From Streptomyces sedi (GTDB taxonomy: Bacteria > Actinomycetota > Actinomycetes > Streptomycetales > Streptomycetaceae), in the NCBI RefSeq assembly GCF_006335015.1, contig NZ_VDGT01000007.1:62001-126000 (forward strand): a DNA stretch of 64,000 nucleotides. Direction: 5' to 3'. This document shows positions 1-7,363 of this stretch, one piece after another. A program made the translations under genes and the position numbers. The notes under the pieces were generated by a model that ran no database searches, was not told the origin of the DNA, and worked only from the letters and a program-made list of their open reading frames with translations. How positions within the stretch are numbered: the first letter of the stretch is position 1; every line of letters starts with the position of its first letter.

Positions 1-1347
1 CACCGCGCGGGGCGGGGGCCGTCGCCCCGGGAGGTGGACCAGCTGGCCACGCCCAACGCGGCGCCGGCCGAGGCCATCCTCCACCGGCCGGAGACGGACG
101 CCTATCTGCTGCGCCTGGCCCTGGCCTCCGGCGCCGGACTGCGCCGACACCCGTCCGTGGCCGAAGTGGCCACGGGGCCCGGGGGCGTGGAACTGACCAC
201 CTCGGACGGTGCCACGCTGCGCTGCCGCTACGTGGTCGACGCGGTGGGCCGCGACTCGCCACTGGCCCGCGCGTTCGGGCTGCGCGAGGGCGCGCCGGCG
301 CCCCGACACGCCTCGCGCGCGATCCACGGCCAGCTGGTGGGCGTGCGGCCGTTCGACGAGGTCGTGCCGGGCGCGGAGTTCAAGCCGCCGGTGCCCTGGC
401 ACGCCGGTCCGCTGCACCATGTGTGCGCGGAGGGCGTGCTGACGGTGACGCCGTTCGGCAACCACCGCAAGGCGAGAAACCCGCTGACCGGTGTCGAACT
501 CACCCTGGACGCCGGGGCGCCGCCGTCCGGCGCCGGCCCGGAGGAGGAGTTCCGGGCCGTCGTCGAGCGCTACCCGGGGATCGCCGCGCACCTGCGCGGC
601 GCCCGCCGAGCCGGCCCCCTGACGGCCACGCCCGGTCCGCAGGGCTACCGGTCGGCCCGGATGCTGGGCGACCGCTGGTGTCTGCTCGGCGACTCGGCGG
701 GGCACGTCGACCCGTTCCTGGCCCAGCCGTTGGTGGTCGCCCTGGAGGTGGTCGGGGCGCTGGCCTGGCGGCTGCTCGCCGCGCTGCGCGACGACGACTT
801 CTCACCCGGCAGGTTCGCCGCCGTGGGCGAGGTCGGGCAGGCGCTGCTGGACAGCAACGAGGCGCTCGTCGCCCAGGTGGCCGCCGCCCGGGGCGAGTAC
901 CTGCTGTGGAAGGCGGTGTTGCGGGTCTGGGAGACGGGACTGCTCTACGGCACCTTCCAGATGCTGACCGCGCTGGGCGAGCTGCGCCGCACCGGTTCGG
1001 ACGAGGCGCTGCGGAACAGGGAGGAACGCTCCTTCGCCGGCTACCCGTTCCCCGGCCACCGGGGCTACCGGCTGCTCCAGGACCGGACCTCCGCCGTGCT
1101 CGACGCGGTGGCGGCCGGCACCGCGGACGGCGCCCGAGCGGGCCTGGGCCTGCTCGACGACCTGGCGGCGACGGGCATCGCACCCCCGCCCTTCGGACTC
1201 ACCGATCCCGCCGAACGCTTCTACTACCCGCGCCCGCCGGTCATCGCGAAGGTCGTGCGATGGACCTACCGGGGTGCGCCGCCCGGCGTCGGGCCGCTGG
1301 TACGCGCCGGACTGCGCAATCTCGTGCTTCAGCGCCTCACCCGATAA
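1..1347 (+). CDS. Degenerate flavin-dependent halogenase-like protein (5' end outside window)
   Basis: The frame is open from the first base, and the N-terminal FAD dinucleotide motif is missing, so the gene starts upstream of the window. The rest aligns by eye along its length with the next gene, a flavin-dependent halogenase: DRWCL, the LRRTGSD stretch and the C-terminal basic segment are shared. Where the neighbour carries the halogenase WxWxIP motif this protein reads GVLTVTPF (about 432-455), and the GFLDPLFS loop is replaced by GHVDPFLA. It may be a non-halogenating FAD oxidoreductase or an inactive partner. It is followed after 18 bases by the intact paralogue, probably in one transcript. 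Halogenase ancestry is clear; present function is not. Confidence 0.75.
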   Translation, partial: HRAGRGPSPREVDQLATPNAAPAEAILHRPETDAYLLRLALASGAGLRRHPSVAEVATGPGGVELTTSDGATLRCRYVVDAVGRDSPLARAFGLREGAPAPRHASRAIHGQLVGVRPFDEVVPGAEFKPPVPWHAGPLHHVCAEGVLTVTPFGNHRKARNPLTGVELTLDAGAPPSGAGPEEEFRAVVERYPGIAAHLRGARRAGPLTATPGPQGYRSARMLGDRWCLLGDSAGHVDPFLAQPLVVALEVVGALAWRLLAALRDDDFSPGRFAAVGEVGQALLDSNEALVAQVAAARGEYLLWKAVLRVWETGLLYGTFQMLTALGELRRTGSDEALRNREERSFAGYPFPGHRGYRLLQDRTSAVLDAVAAGTADGARAGLGLLDDLAATGIAPPPFGLTDPAERFYYPRPPVIAKVVRWTYRGAPPGVGPLVRAGLRNLVLQRLTR

Positions 1348-1365
1348 CCCACGAGAGGAATCCCC

Positions 1366-3054
1366 ATGAAGGACCAACCGGCGCAGACGAAAGCCCCGGC
1401 CCTGGTGAAGGGACCGGAATACGACGTGATCATCCTGGGGGCGGGGCTGGCCGGCTCCATCCTCGGGGCGATCATGGCCAGGCACGGGGCGCGCACCCTG
1501 ATCGTCGACGCGGGCAGCCACCCCCGCTTCGCCGTCGGCGAGTCGATGATCCCCTACACCCTGCTCGCGCTGCGCAGCATCGCGGAGCGGTACGACGTGC
1601 CGGAGATCGCGACGCTCTCGTCATACGACAGCTGCAACAAGGAGATCAGCACGTCCTTCGGCTGGAAGAAGCACTTCGGCTTCATGCGGCACCAGGAGGA
1701 CACCGAGCCCGACCCGAGGGAGAGCAACCAGTTCTCCACGCCCGGCATCTTCAACAAGACCGGCCACCTCTACCGCCAGGACACCGACACCTACCTCTTC
1801 AACGCCGCGGTGCGCTACGGCTGCGACCAGCGGTTGGGTATGCGGGTCAAGGAGGTGGAGATCGAGGACAAGGGCATCGCGGTCATCTCCACCAACGACG
1901 AGGTCTTCCGGGGCCGGTTCCTGGTGGACGCCAGCGGCTTCAGGTCGCCGCTCGCCGAGAAGCTGGAGCTGCGGGAGAAGCCGAGCCGGTTCAAGCACCA
2001 CTCGCGCTCGCTGTTCACGCACATGATCGACGTGCCGATCACCGACGACGTCCTCCGCCACGCCAAGCGGGACCGCCCGCCGAAGCGCTGGTGGGAGGGG
2101 ACGATGCACCACCTCTTCGACCGCGGCTGGTTCTGGGTCATCCCGTTCAACAACAATCCGCACTCGACCAATCCGCTGGTCAGCGTCGGCCTGACGATGG
2201 ACCCGCGGAAGTACCCGAAGGACACCGCCCTCTCCCCCGAGGAGGAGTTCCACGCGTTCGCCGCCCGCTTCCCCGCGGTGGAGCGGCAGTTCACCGGGGC
2301 GCGTGCGGTGCGGCCCTGGGTCTCGACCGACCGGCTCCAGTACTCGTCCAAGGCCTCGGTCGGCGACCGCTGGTGCCTCATGTCGCACGCGGCCGGCTTC
2401 CTCGACCCGCTCTTCTCGCGCGGCCTGTCCAACACGGCCGAGGTCATCAACGCGCTGGCGCACCGGCTGATGGCGGCGTTGAAGGACGACGTGTTCACCC
2501 GGGAGCGCTTCGAGTACGTCGAACAGCTGGAGCAGGGCCTGCTCGACTACAACGACGAGCTGGTCAACAGCGCGTTCATCTCCTTCGACCACTACCAGCT
2601 GTGGAACGCGGTGTTCCGCGTCTGGGCGATGGGCTCCAACATGGGCGCGTTCCGCATCCTGCGGGCGCTCAACCAGTTCCGCAGGACAGGCAGCGACGCC
2701 TCGTTCCACGCCATGGAACAGGCGACGAACACCGGGCTGTGGTGGCCGGACCACGACGAGTACCGGAAGCTCTTCGACACCACGGTCGCCGAGTGCGAGG
2801 CGGTGGAGAAGGGGGTGACCACTCCCGAGCGGGCCAGCGACACCATCTTCGCCATGCTGGAGAGCGCCGACTACTTCCCGCCCGCCATGGGTTTCCAACG
2901 GCGTGACCTGCCCTTCATCAATCCGACGCCCAAGATGGTCGGGGCGGTCGCCCGCTGGGCGTTCACCAAGGCACCGCCCGACACGAGGGACCTGATGCTG
3001 GGCACCGTCAAGGACATCGCCAGGGCGGGGGTCCGCGTCAAGCGGGCCATCTGA
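1366..3054 (+). CDS. Flavin-dependent halogenase
   Basis: This 562-residue protein should chlorinate or brominate an electron-rich substrate using FADH2, O2 and halide. Visible features are the FAD-binding GAGLAG at residues 25-30, the FAVGESMIP stretch that matches the GES(T/M)IP region of the family, WFWVIP at residues 255-260 (the WxWxIP signature that blocks monooxygenation), and the GFLDPLFSRG loop. A lysine pair in GWKKHFGF is a candidate for the catalytic lysine. The length fits halogenases with an extended C-terminus. The ATG follows GAGAGGAAT. It sits between a degenerate paralogue and an exporter gene, at the edge of a metabolite cluster. The substrate cannot be read from the sequence; free and carrier-bound substrates both remain possible. 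Confidence 0.88.
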   Translation: MKDQPAQTKAPALVKGPEYDVIILGAGLAGSILGAIMARHGARTLIVDAGSHPRFAVGESMIPYTLLALRSIAERYDVPEIATLSSYDSCNKEISTSFGWKKHFGFMRHQEDTEPDPRESNQFSTPGIFNKTGHLYRQDTDTYLFNAAVRYGCDQRLGMRVKEVEIEDKGIAVISTNDEVFRGRFLVDASGFRSPLAEKLELREKPSRFKHHSRSLFTHMIDVPITDDVLRHAKRDRPPKRWWEGTMHHLFDRGWFWVIPFNNNPHSTNPLVSVGLTMDPRKYPKDTALSPEEEFHAFAARFPAVERQFTGARAVRPWVSTDRLQYSSKASVGDRWCLMSHAAGFLDPLFSRGLSNTAEVINALAHRLMAALKDDVFTRERFEYVEQLEQGLLDYNDELVNSAFISFDHYQLWNAVFRVWAMGSNMGAFRILRALNQFRRTGSDASFHAMEQATNTGLWWPDHDEYRKLFDTTVAECEAVEKGVTTPERASDTIFAMLESADYFPPAMGFQRRDLPFINPTPKMVGAVARWAFTKAPPDTRDLMLGTVKDIARAGVRVKRAI

Positions 3055-3202
3055 CCGACCGCTCCGCACCCTTCGGCCTCCCCTCCCCCGCGCGCCCCGA
3101 GTCGACCACGGCTCGGGGCGTCGCCGTAGGCGGCGCCGATCGCCCGCGGTCGGCCCGGTGTGCCGACGGACCGATCGTCAAGAGCCGCCGGCCGCAGGAC
3201 TG

Positions 3203-3232
3203 TTGCGGGGCGCCGGGCCGCGCCCTTATATT
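3203..3232 (+). promoter_or_regulatory. Candidate promoter of the DHA2 exporter gene
   Basis: TTGCGG (3203-3208) and TATATT (3227-3232) are separated by 18 bases and lie about 50 bases before the exporter ATG. The AT-rich patch from 3226 to 3240 stands out in a very GC-rich region. This is inferred from consensus only. Confidence 0.4.
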
Positions 3233-3284
3233 AATTCCCTGATGAGTTAGTTCTTGTGACACACGATGAGCTGGAGATGACGCC

Positions 3285-5057
3285 ATGGGACAGACACCCG
3301 TCGGCAGCGACGGCCAGGAGGAGCTGGCATCCGGGCCGGAGCGGCCCGACGCCGAGGACGACGGCTTGGACCAGGCCGCCCCCCGCAACCGCTGGCTGGC
3401 CCTGACCATCGTGTTGTCCGGCGTCTTCATGCAAATGCTGGACACCACCATCGTGATGGTGGCGGTGCCGCCCATCCAGGCGGACCTCGGCGCCAGTTCG
3501 GCCCAGCTGGAGCTGATCATCGCCGGCTACTCGCTGGCCTTCGCCTGTGTCCTGATCACCGGAGGCAGGCTCGGGGACCTCTACGGCCGCAAGCGGGTCT
3601 TCCTGATCGGGCTGACCGGCTTCACCTTGGCCTCGGCGCTCTGCGGCGCCGCCCCGGACGCGCCCTTCCTCGTGGCGTCCCGGATCTTCCAGGGCATCTG
3701 CGCGGGATTGATGTTCCCGCAGGCACTGTCCATCCTCCAGACCACCTTCCCGAAGAGGGAGCGCCCGAAGGCGCTGGCCATCTACGGCGCCTGCGTGGGC
3801 CTGGCCATGGTCTGCGGTCCCGTGCTGGGCGGCTCGCTGATCGAGCTTGACCTCTTCGGAACCGACTGGCGCATGATCTTCTACGTCAACGTTCCGATCG
3901 GGATCGCCGCCCTGCTCCTCGGCGTGGGGGTGATCGGCGAGTCCCGTGCGCTCGGCGCGCCACGCCTGGACGTGGTCGGCGCCCTGCTGGTCACCACCGG
4001 GCTGTTCCTGCTGGTGCTGCCGCTGGTGCTCGGCCAGGAGGAGGACTGGCCGGCCTGGACCTTCTGGATGATGGGCGGCAGCCTGCTGGTCCTCGGCCTG
4101 TTCTACCTCTACGAACGCCGGTTGACCGCGCGCTCGGTCGGCACCCCGCTGCTGCGCACCACGCTCTTCCGGCAGCGCGGCTTCACCATGGGCCTGCTGG
4201 TGAACCTGGTCGTCTTCATGGGTGTGCCGGCGTTCTTCTTCATCAGCGTCATGACGCTCCAGGTGGCCTTCGAGTACTCGGCCATCGGGGCGGGCGCCGC
4301 GCTGCTGTGGTTCGCCGCCATGGTGGGCGCGGGATCGGGGCGGTCGGCGCAGGTGGTGAAGAAACTCGGCACCTGGACGCTGACCCTCGGGCTGACGCTG
4401 ATGACCCTCGGCATGGTGGGCGTGATCATCACCGTCAACATTGTGGAGACGGACCTGCGCGGCTGGCAGCTGGCGCCGGCGCTGATGGTGGCCGGCCTCG
4501 GCGGCGGCTTCTTCCTGGCCCCCGTGATCAGCGTGGTCATCGCGAGCATCAGGTCCGAGGACGCCGGCACGGCGTCCGGCGTGCTCGCCACCGCGCAGCA
4601 GGTCGGCTCGGCGATCGGCATCGCCGTGATCGGCGTGCTGTTCTTCGGGTTCATCGGCGACAACGCGCAGCGCTCACTGGAGGAGACCGAACCCGGGCTC
4701 CGGACCTCCCTGGTCGAGCAGGGGCTTCCCGAGCCGGCGGTCGAGGAGATCGTGGCCGGCTTCGGCCAGTGCTTCGACGACCGCGCGCAGTCCCAGGACC
4801 TCTCGGAGAGCCCGGAGAGCTGCGAGGCGATGCGGGAACGGCTGGCCGCCAGCCCCCTGCCCGACGAGGCCAAGCAGCTGACGGCGCAGGCGATCGAGGA
4901 GGAGGCGGCGCCGCTGGCGCTCAAGACCAACTTCGCACAGAGCTACCAGCAGGCTGTCTGGTGGCAGGTCGGCGTCTTCGGGGCCGGCCTGCTGCTGACA
5001 CTCGCCCTCCCGAAGGTGAGGCCCAAGGGAGGTGTGACCCCCGGCGGCGTCGGCTGA
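3285..5057 (+). CDS. MFS drug exporter, DHA2 (14-TM, EmrB/QacA) family
   Basis: A 590-residue proton-coupled efflux pump of the inner membrane. After a hydrophilic 35-residue N-terminus comes LSGVFMQMLDTTIVMVAVP, the TM1 motif typical of DHA2 pumps (D at LDTTIVNVALP-like), and GGRLGDLYGRKR, the MFS loop 2-3 motif. A long hydrophilic insert precedes the last helix, as in many actinobacterial members. The start is supported by GGAG about eight bases upstream. Downstream a TetR gene is convergent, with a shared terminator. Position next to halogenases and a type II thioesterase suggests export of, or self-resistance to, the cluster product; this is inference. Confidence 0.9.
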   Translation: MGQTPVGSDGQEELASGPERPDAEDDGLDQAAPRNRWLALTIVLSGVFMQMLDTTIVMVAVPPIQADLGASSAQLELIIAGYSLAFACVLITGGRLGDLYGRKRVFLIGLTGFTLASALCGAAPDAPFLVASRIFQGICAGLMFPQALSILQTTFPKRERPKALAIYGACVGLAMVCGPVLGGSLIELDLFGTDWRMIFYVNVPIGIAALLLGVGVIGESRALGAPRLDVVGALLVTTGLFLLVLPLVLGQEEDWPAWTFWMMGGSLLVLGLFYLYERRLTARSVGTPLLRTTLFRQRGFTMGLLVNLVVFMGVPAFFFISVMTLQVAFEYSAIGAGAALLWFAAMVGAGSGRSAQVVKKLGTWTLTLGLTLMTLGMVGVIITVNIVETDLRGWQLAPALMVAGLGGGFFLAPVISVVIASIRSEDAGTASGVLATAQQVGSAIGIAVIGVLFFGFIGDNAQRSLEETEPGLRTSLVEQGLPEPAVEEIVAGFGQCFDDRAQSQDLSESPESCEAMRERLAASPLPDEAKQLTAQAIEEEAAPLALKTNFAQSYQQAVWWQVGVFGAGLLLTLALPKVRPKGGVTPGGVG

Positions 5058-5086
5058 CCCCCGCGGCCAGATCCCGCCGGGACATC

Positions 5087-5122
5087 GAGGGGCCGCGGTC
5101 GCCTGAGCGACCGCGGCCCCTC
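5087..5122. terminator. Bidirectional terminator, 16-bp perfect stem
   Basis: Arms at 5087-5102 and 5107-5122 are perfect inverted repeats with a CTGA loop. It lies between the convergent exporter and TetR genes and can serve both. Confidence 0.85.
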
Positions 5123-5154
5123 CCCCGGGCTCGCGCCTCGGGAGTCGTGCCCCC

Positions 5155-5760
5155 TCACTCGCCGCCGGGCAGGTCCAACTCGGCCGTCAGATAGCGCTGG
5201 ATCACCGGGGCGTAGGCGGCCACCAGCGTCTCCGTGTCGGCGGAGGCGATCGGGTTCACCCGGACGATGTAGCGGATCATGATCAGGCCGATCAGCTGGG
5301 AGCCGACCAGGGCCGCACGCATCGAGGCGTTGGGCCGCTCGATGGCCTCGGCGAGCCGGCCGATGACCTCGGTGCTGACGAACGCGCGCAGCATGCGCAC
5401 CGCTTCGTCGTGCGAGGTGGCCGAACGGATGACGGCGACCATGGTCTCCCGTTTGTCCTGGGACTCCCAGAGCGTGAAGAAGGTGCGCAACAGTCTTTCG
5501 CCGATGCCGTCGAGACCGTCCGCCAATAGCGAGGGCATCACTTCGCCAATACGAAGGGCATCTTCCATCGCGGCGGCGAACACGCCTTCTTTCGATTTGA
5601 AGAAGTGGTGCACGAGAGCGGAGTCGACCTTGGCCTCCTCGGCAATGCCCCGCACTGTCGTACCGTCATATCCGCGCTCAGCGAACTTCATGCGAGCCGC
5701 TCTGAGAATTTCCTCTCGGCTGCCGCTGAAACCGCTTCGCCTTCCCGGGCGTCTGGACAT
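5155..5760 (-). CDS. TetR family transcriptional regulator
   Basis: A 201-residue one-component repressor. The N-terminal helix-turn-helix is clear (SREEILRAARMKFAERGY, then TTVRGIAEEAKVDSALVHHFFKSKEGVF), followed by an all-helical ligand domain. I chose the ATG at 5760 because GGAGAGGA sits six bases upstream and the HTH begins about 15 residues later; the open frame runs further upstream but without family similarity. It is convergent with the DHA2 exporter and divergent from the thioesterase gene, so it could control either; TetR/exporter pairs are common. The promoter is in the AT-richer 5761-5900 region. Confidence 0.88.
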   Translation of the reverse strand: MSRRPGRRSGFSGSREEILRAARMKFAERGYDGTTVRGIAEEAKVDSALVHHFFKSKEGVFAAAMEDALRIGEVMPSLLADGLDGIGERLLRTFFTLWESQDKRETMVAVIRSATSHDEAVRMLRAFVSTEVIGRLAEAIERPNASMRAALVGSQLIGLIMIRYIVRVNPIASADTETLVAAYAPVIQRYLTAELDLPGGE

Positions 5761-6022
5761 GTCTTCCTCTCCAGCCGTACAGCCTCGCCGAGACGCTCGG
5801 AAAACGATGGCTTCGGCGCCCCACACAACGGGGGAAGATGACCTCCATCCAACCCCCAATTCCTGATAACTCGTTGAGCTTACAAAGAAGCCCCCGGGAC
5901 TGGCAACCTATGACAGGTTTCACCGGATAACCCCTCCGACGGAGAGGAGTTGCCGGGTCCCACGCGGCACCGAGCCTCCACTACCGCACCGGCGAGACGC
6001 CGCCTTCGAAGGGACAACCCCC

Positions 6023-6730
6023 GTGACCACTCGTCCACTTCGGCTTTTCTGCCTGCCGCACGCGGGCGGTAGCGCGGTCGTGTACCACCCGTGGCGGCGC
6101 GGGCTCGCGCGGGTCGCCGAGGTCGTCCCCACGGAACTTCCGGGGCACGGCACCCGACGCGGCGAACCCCTGTCCACCGACCTGCGCCAGGTCGTCGCCG
6201 ACCTCACCGCCCGGGTCCGACCGCTGGTCAACGACCCGTTCGCGCTCTTCGGCCACAGCTTCGGCGCGCTGCTCGCCTTCGAGCTGGCCCGGGAACTCAC
6301 CGCCGCCGGCACCCCGCCGAGCGCGCTGCTGGTCTCGGGGCGGGACGGCCCCGCCGTCCCCGCGCCGGGGCCAGCCGTGCACGCGCTGCCCACCGCCCGG
6401 TTGCTCGACCGCCTGCGGCTCCTGGACGGCATCCCGCCGGCCCTCGCGCGGGACGGGGAGCTGCTGGAGCTTCTGCTGCCGCCGCTGCGCGCCGACATGA
6501 AGATGGTCGAGGAGTACGTGCGCGCCCCCGGCCCGTCCCTGACCTGTCCGATCTGGGTGGCCGTCGGGAGCCTCGACCCCATCGCCACCGCGGAGGGGCA
6601 GCGTCGCTGGGCCGAGGAGACCTCGGCCCCGTGCCGCCTCGTCTCCGTGGCGGCCGGTCACATGCTCCTCGACCACCCCGGGTTCCTTCGGGAATTGACC
6701 AGGGAACTGGCTTCCCACTCCGGCCGCTGA
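6023..6730 (+). CDS. Type II thioesterase (alpha/beta hydrolase) of an NRPS/PKS cluster
   Basis: A 235-residue external thioesterase that releases wrongly primed or stalled acyl groups from carrier-protein phosphopantetheine arms. It begins with LFCLPHAGGSA, typical of the family, has the nucleophile elbow GHSFG with Ser79, an Asp in GSLDPI, and the catalytic His213 in GHMLL. The length equals that of GrsT/RifR-type enzymes. The ATG/GTG region is GTG at 6023 after a GAAGGGACAA stretch. It indicates that assembly-line genes exist nearby, presumably left of the window, since none are seen on the right. Confidence 0.92.
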   Translation: MTTRPLRLFCLPHAGGSAVVYHPWRRGLARVAEVVPTELPGHGTRRGEPLSTDLRQVVADLTARVRPLVNDPFALFGHSFGALLAFELARELTAAGTPPSALLVSGRDGPAVPAPGPAVHALPTARLLDRLRLLDGIPPALARDGELLELLLPPLRADMKMVEEYVRAPGPSLTCPIWVAVGSLDPIATAEGQRRWAEETSAPCRLVSVAAGHMLLDHPGFLRELTRELASHSGR

Positions 6731-6856
6731 CCCGGGCGGCCGACAACGGTCCCGGCCGCGGGACACCCGGCGGCATTCGGCGGGGCGCCGCCGAAGAGCC
6801 GCGTTCACCCGAGGAGGACCGTCGGGGTTCATGGCTCCGCGCACCGCCGGCTCCGC

Positions 6857-7060
6857 TCAGGTGAGGGCCCGCACCACCCAGCGGACCGCCGTCATAACGC
6901 CGCGCCAGATCCCGCCGAAGAGGCCCGCCGAAGCGGCCAGGTCGGTGGCGGTGGCCGCCGTGTCCGTGGCGTCGTCCCGGCGGCCGGCGCCATGGCGGCA
7001 CTTGGGGCACGAACGGGGCCAACGGCGCTTGTCCGCACCGCACTTCACGCACTTCGCCAT
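6857..7060 (-). CDS. Small zinc-ribbon protein with C-terminal hydrophobic segment
   Basis: A 67-residue protein. Two CxxC knuckles, CVKC (residues 4-7) and CPKC (18-21), form a probable zinc ribbon; the C-terminal 25 residues are hydrophobic and amphipathic. I used the ATG at 7060 because the zinc knuckle follows at once, while the longer open frame upstream is arginine/proline-rich noise. It is convergent with the thioesterase gene and divergent from the MMPL gene. I do not know a function for it. Confidence 0.65.
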   Translation of the reverse strand: MAKCVKCGADKRRWPRSCPKCRHGAGRRDDATDTAATATDLAASAGLFGGIWRGVMTAVRWVVRALT

Positions 7061-7363
7061 GGCCCCAGTGTCCCCCACCCCCACCGGGGCCCCGCAGCGC
7101 CGGGAACGGTGCGGGGGGCCACTCCCCTCGGCCGCGCCGGTCCCCTCTCGCCGGTCTCCCACACCCGGGCGACGGCGCGACGGAGCCGCCGGGGACCCGC
7201 CTGTAGTGCGTACGCACCAGACCCGCCGCGCCGCCGGTCCCCCCGCACCAGGGGAAGACGGCGACGACGCACGATGTCCCGCGGCGCCCCGGACGGAAGT
7301 GTGGACGGCACGCGCGAATCCCGCGTTCCCGCCCTCTCTCACGGTGTCTGGAGTGATCTACGG
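7061..7363. other. Divergent intergenic region with a 12-bp palindrome
   Basis: The region separates the zinc-ribbon gene from the MMPL gene and should hold both promoters. A perfect palindrome GTGCGTACGCAC lies at 7206-7217, the only conspicuous element. No gene is seen. Confidence 0.4.

Noticed and set aside
423..2906. An 827-codon rightward frame over both halogenase genes
   Set aside because: It is the shifted frame of the two halogenases, Arg/Pro/Gly-rich with no domain.
5870..5900. Shared operator for the TetR gene and the DHA2 exporter, from GAGTTA sequences near 3245 and 5865
   Set aside because: Only six bases are shared and the surrounding symmetry differs; not enough for an operator claim.
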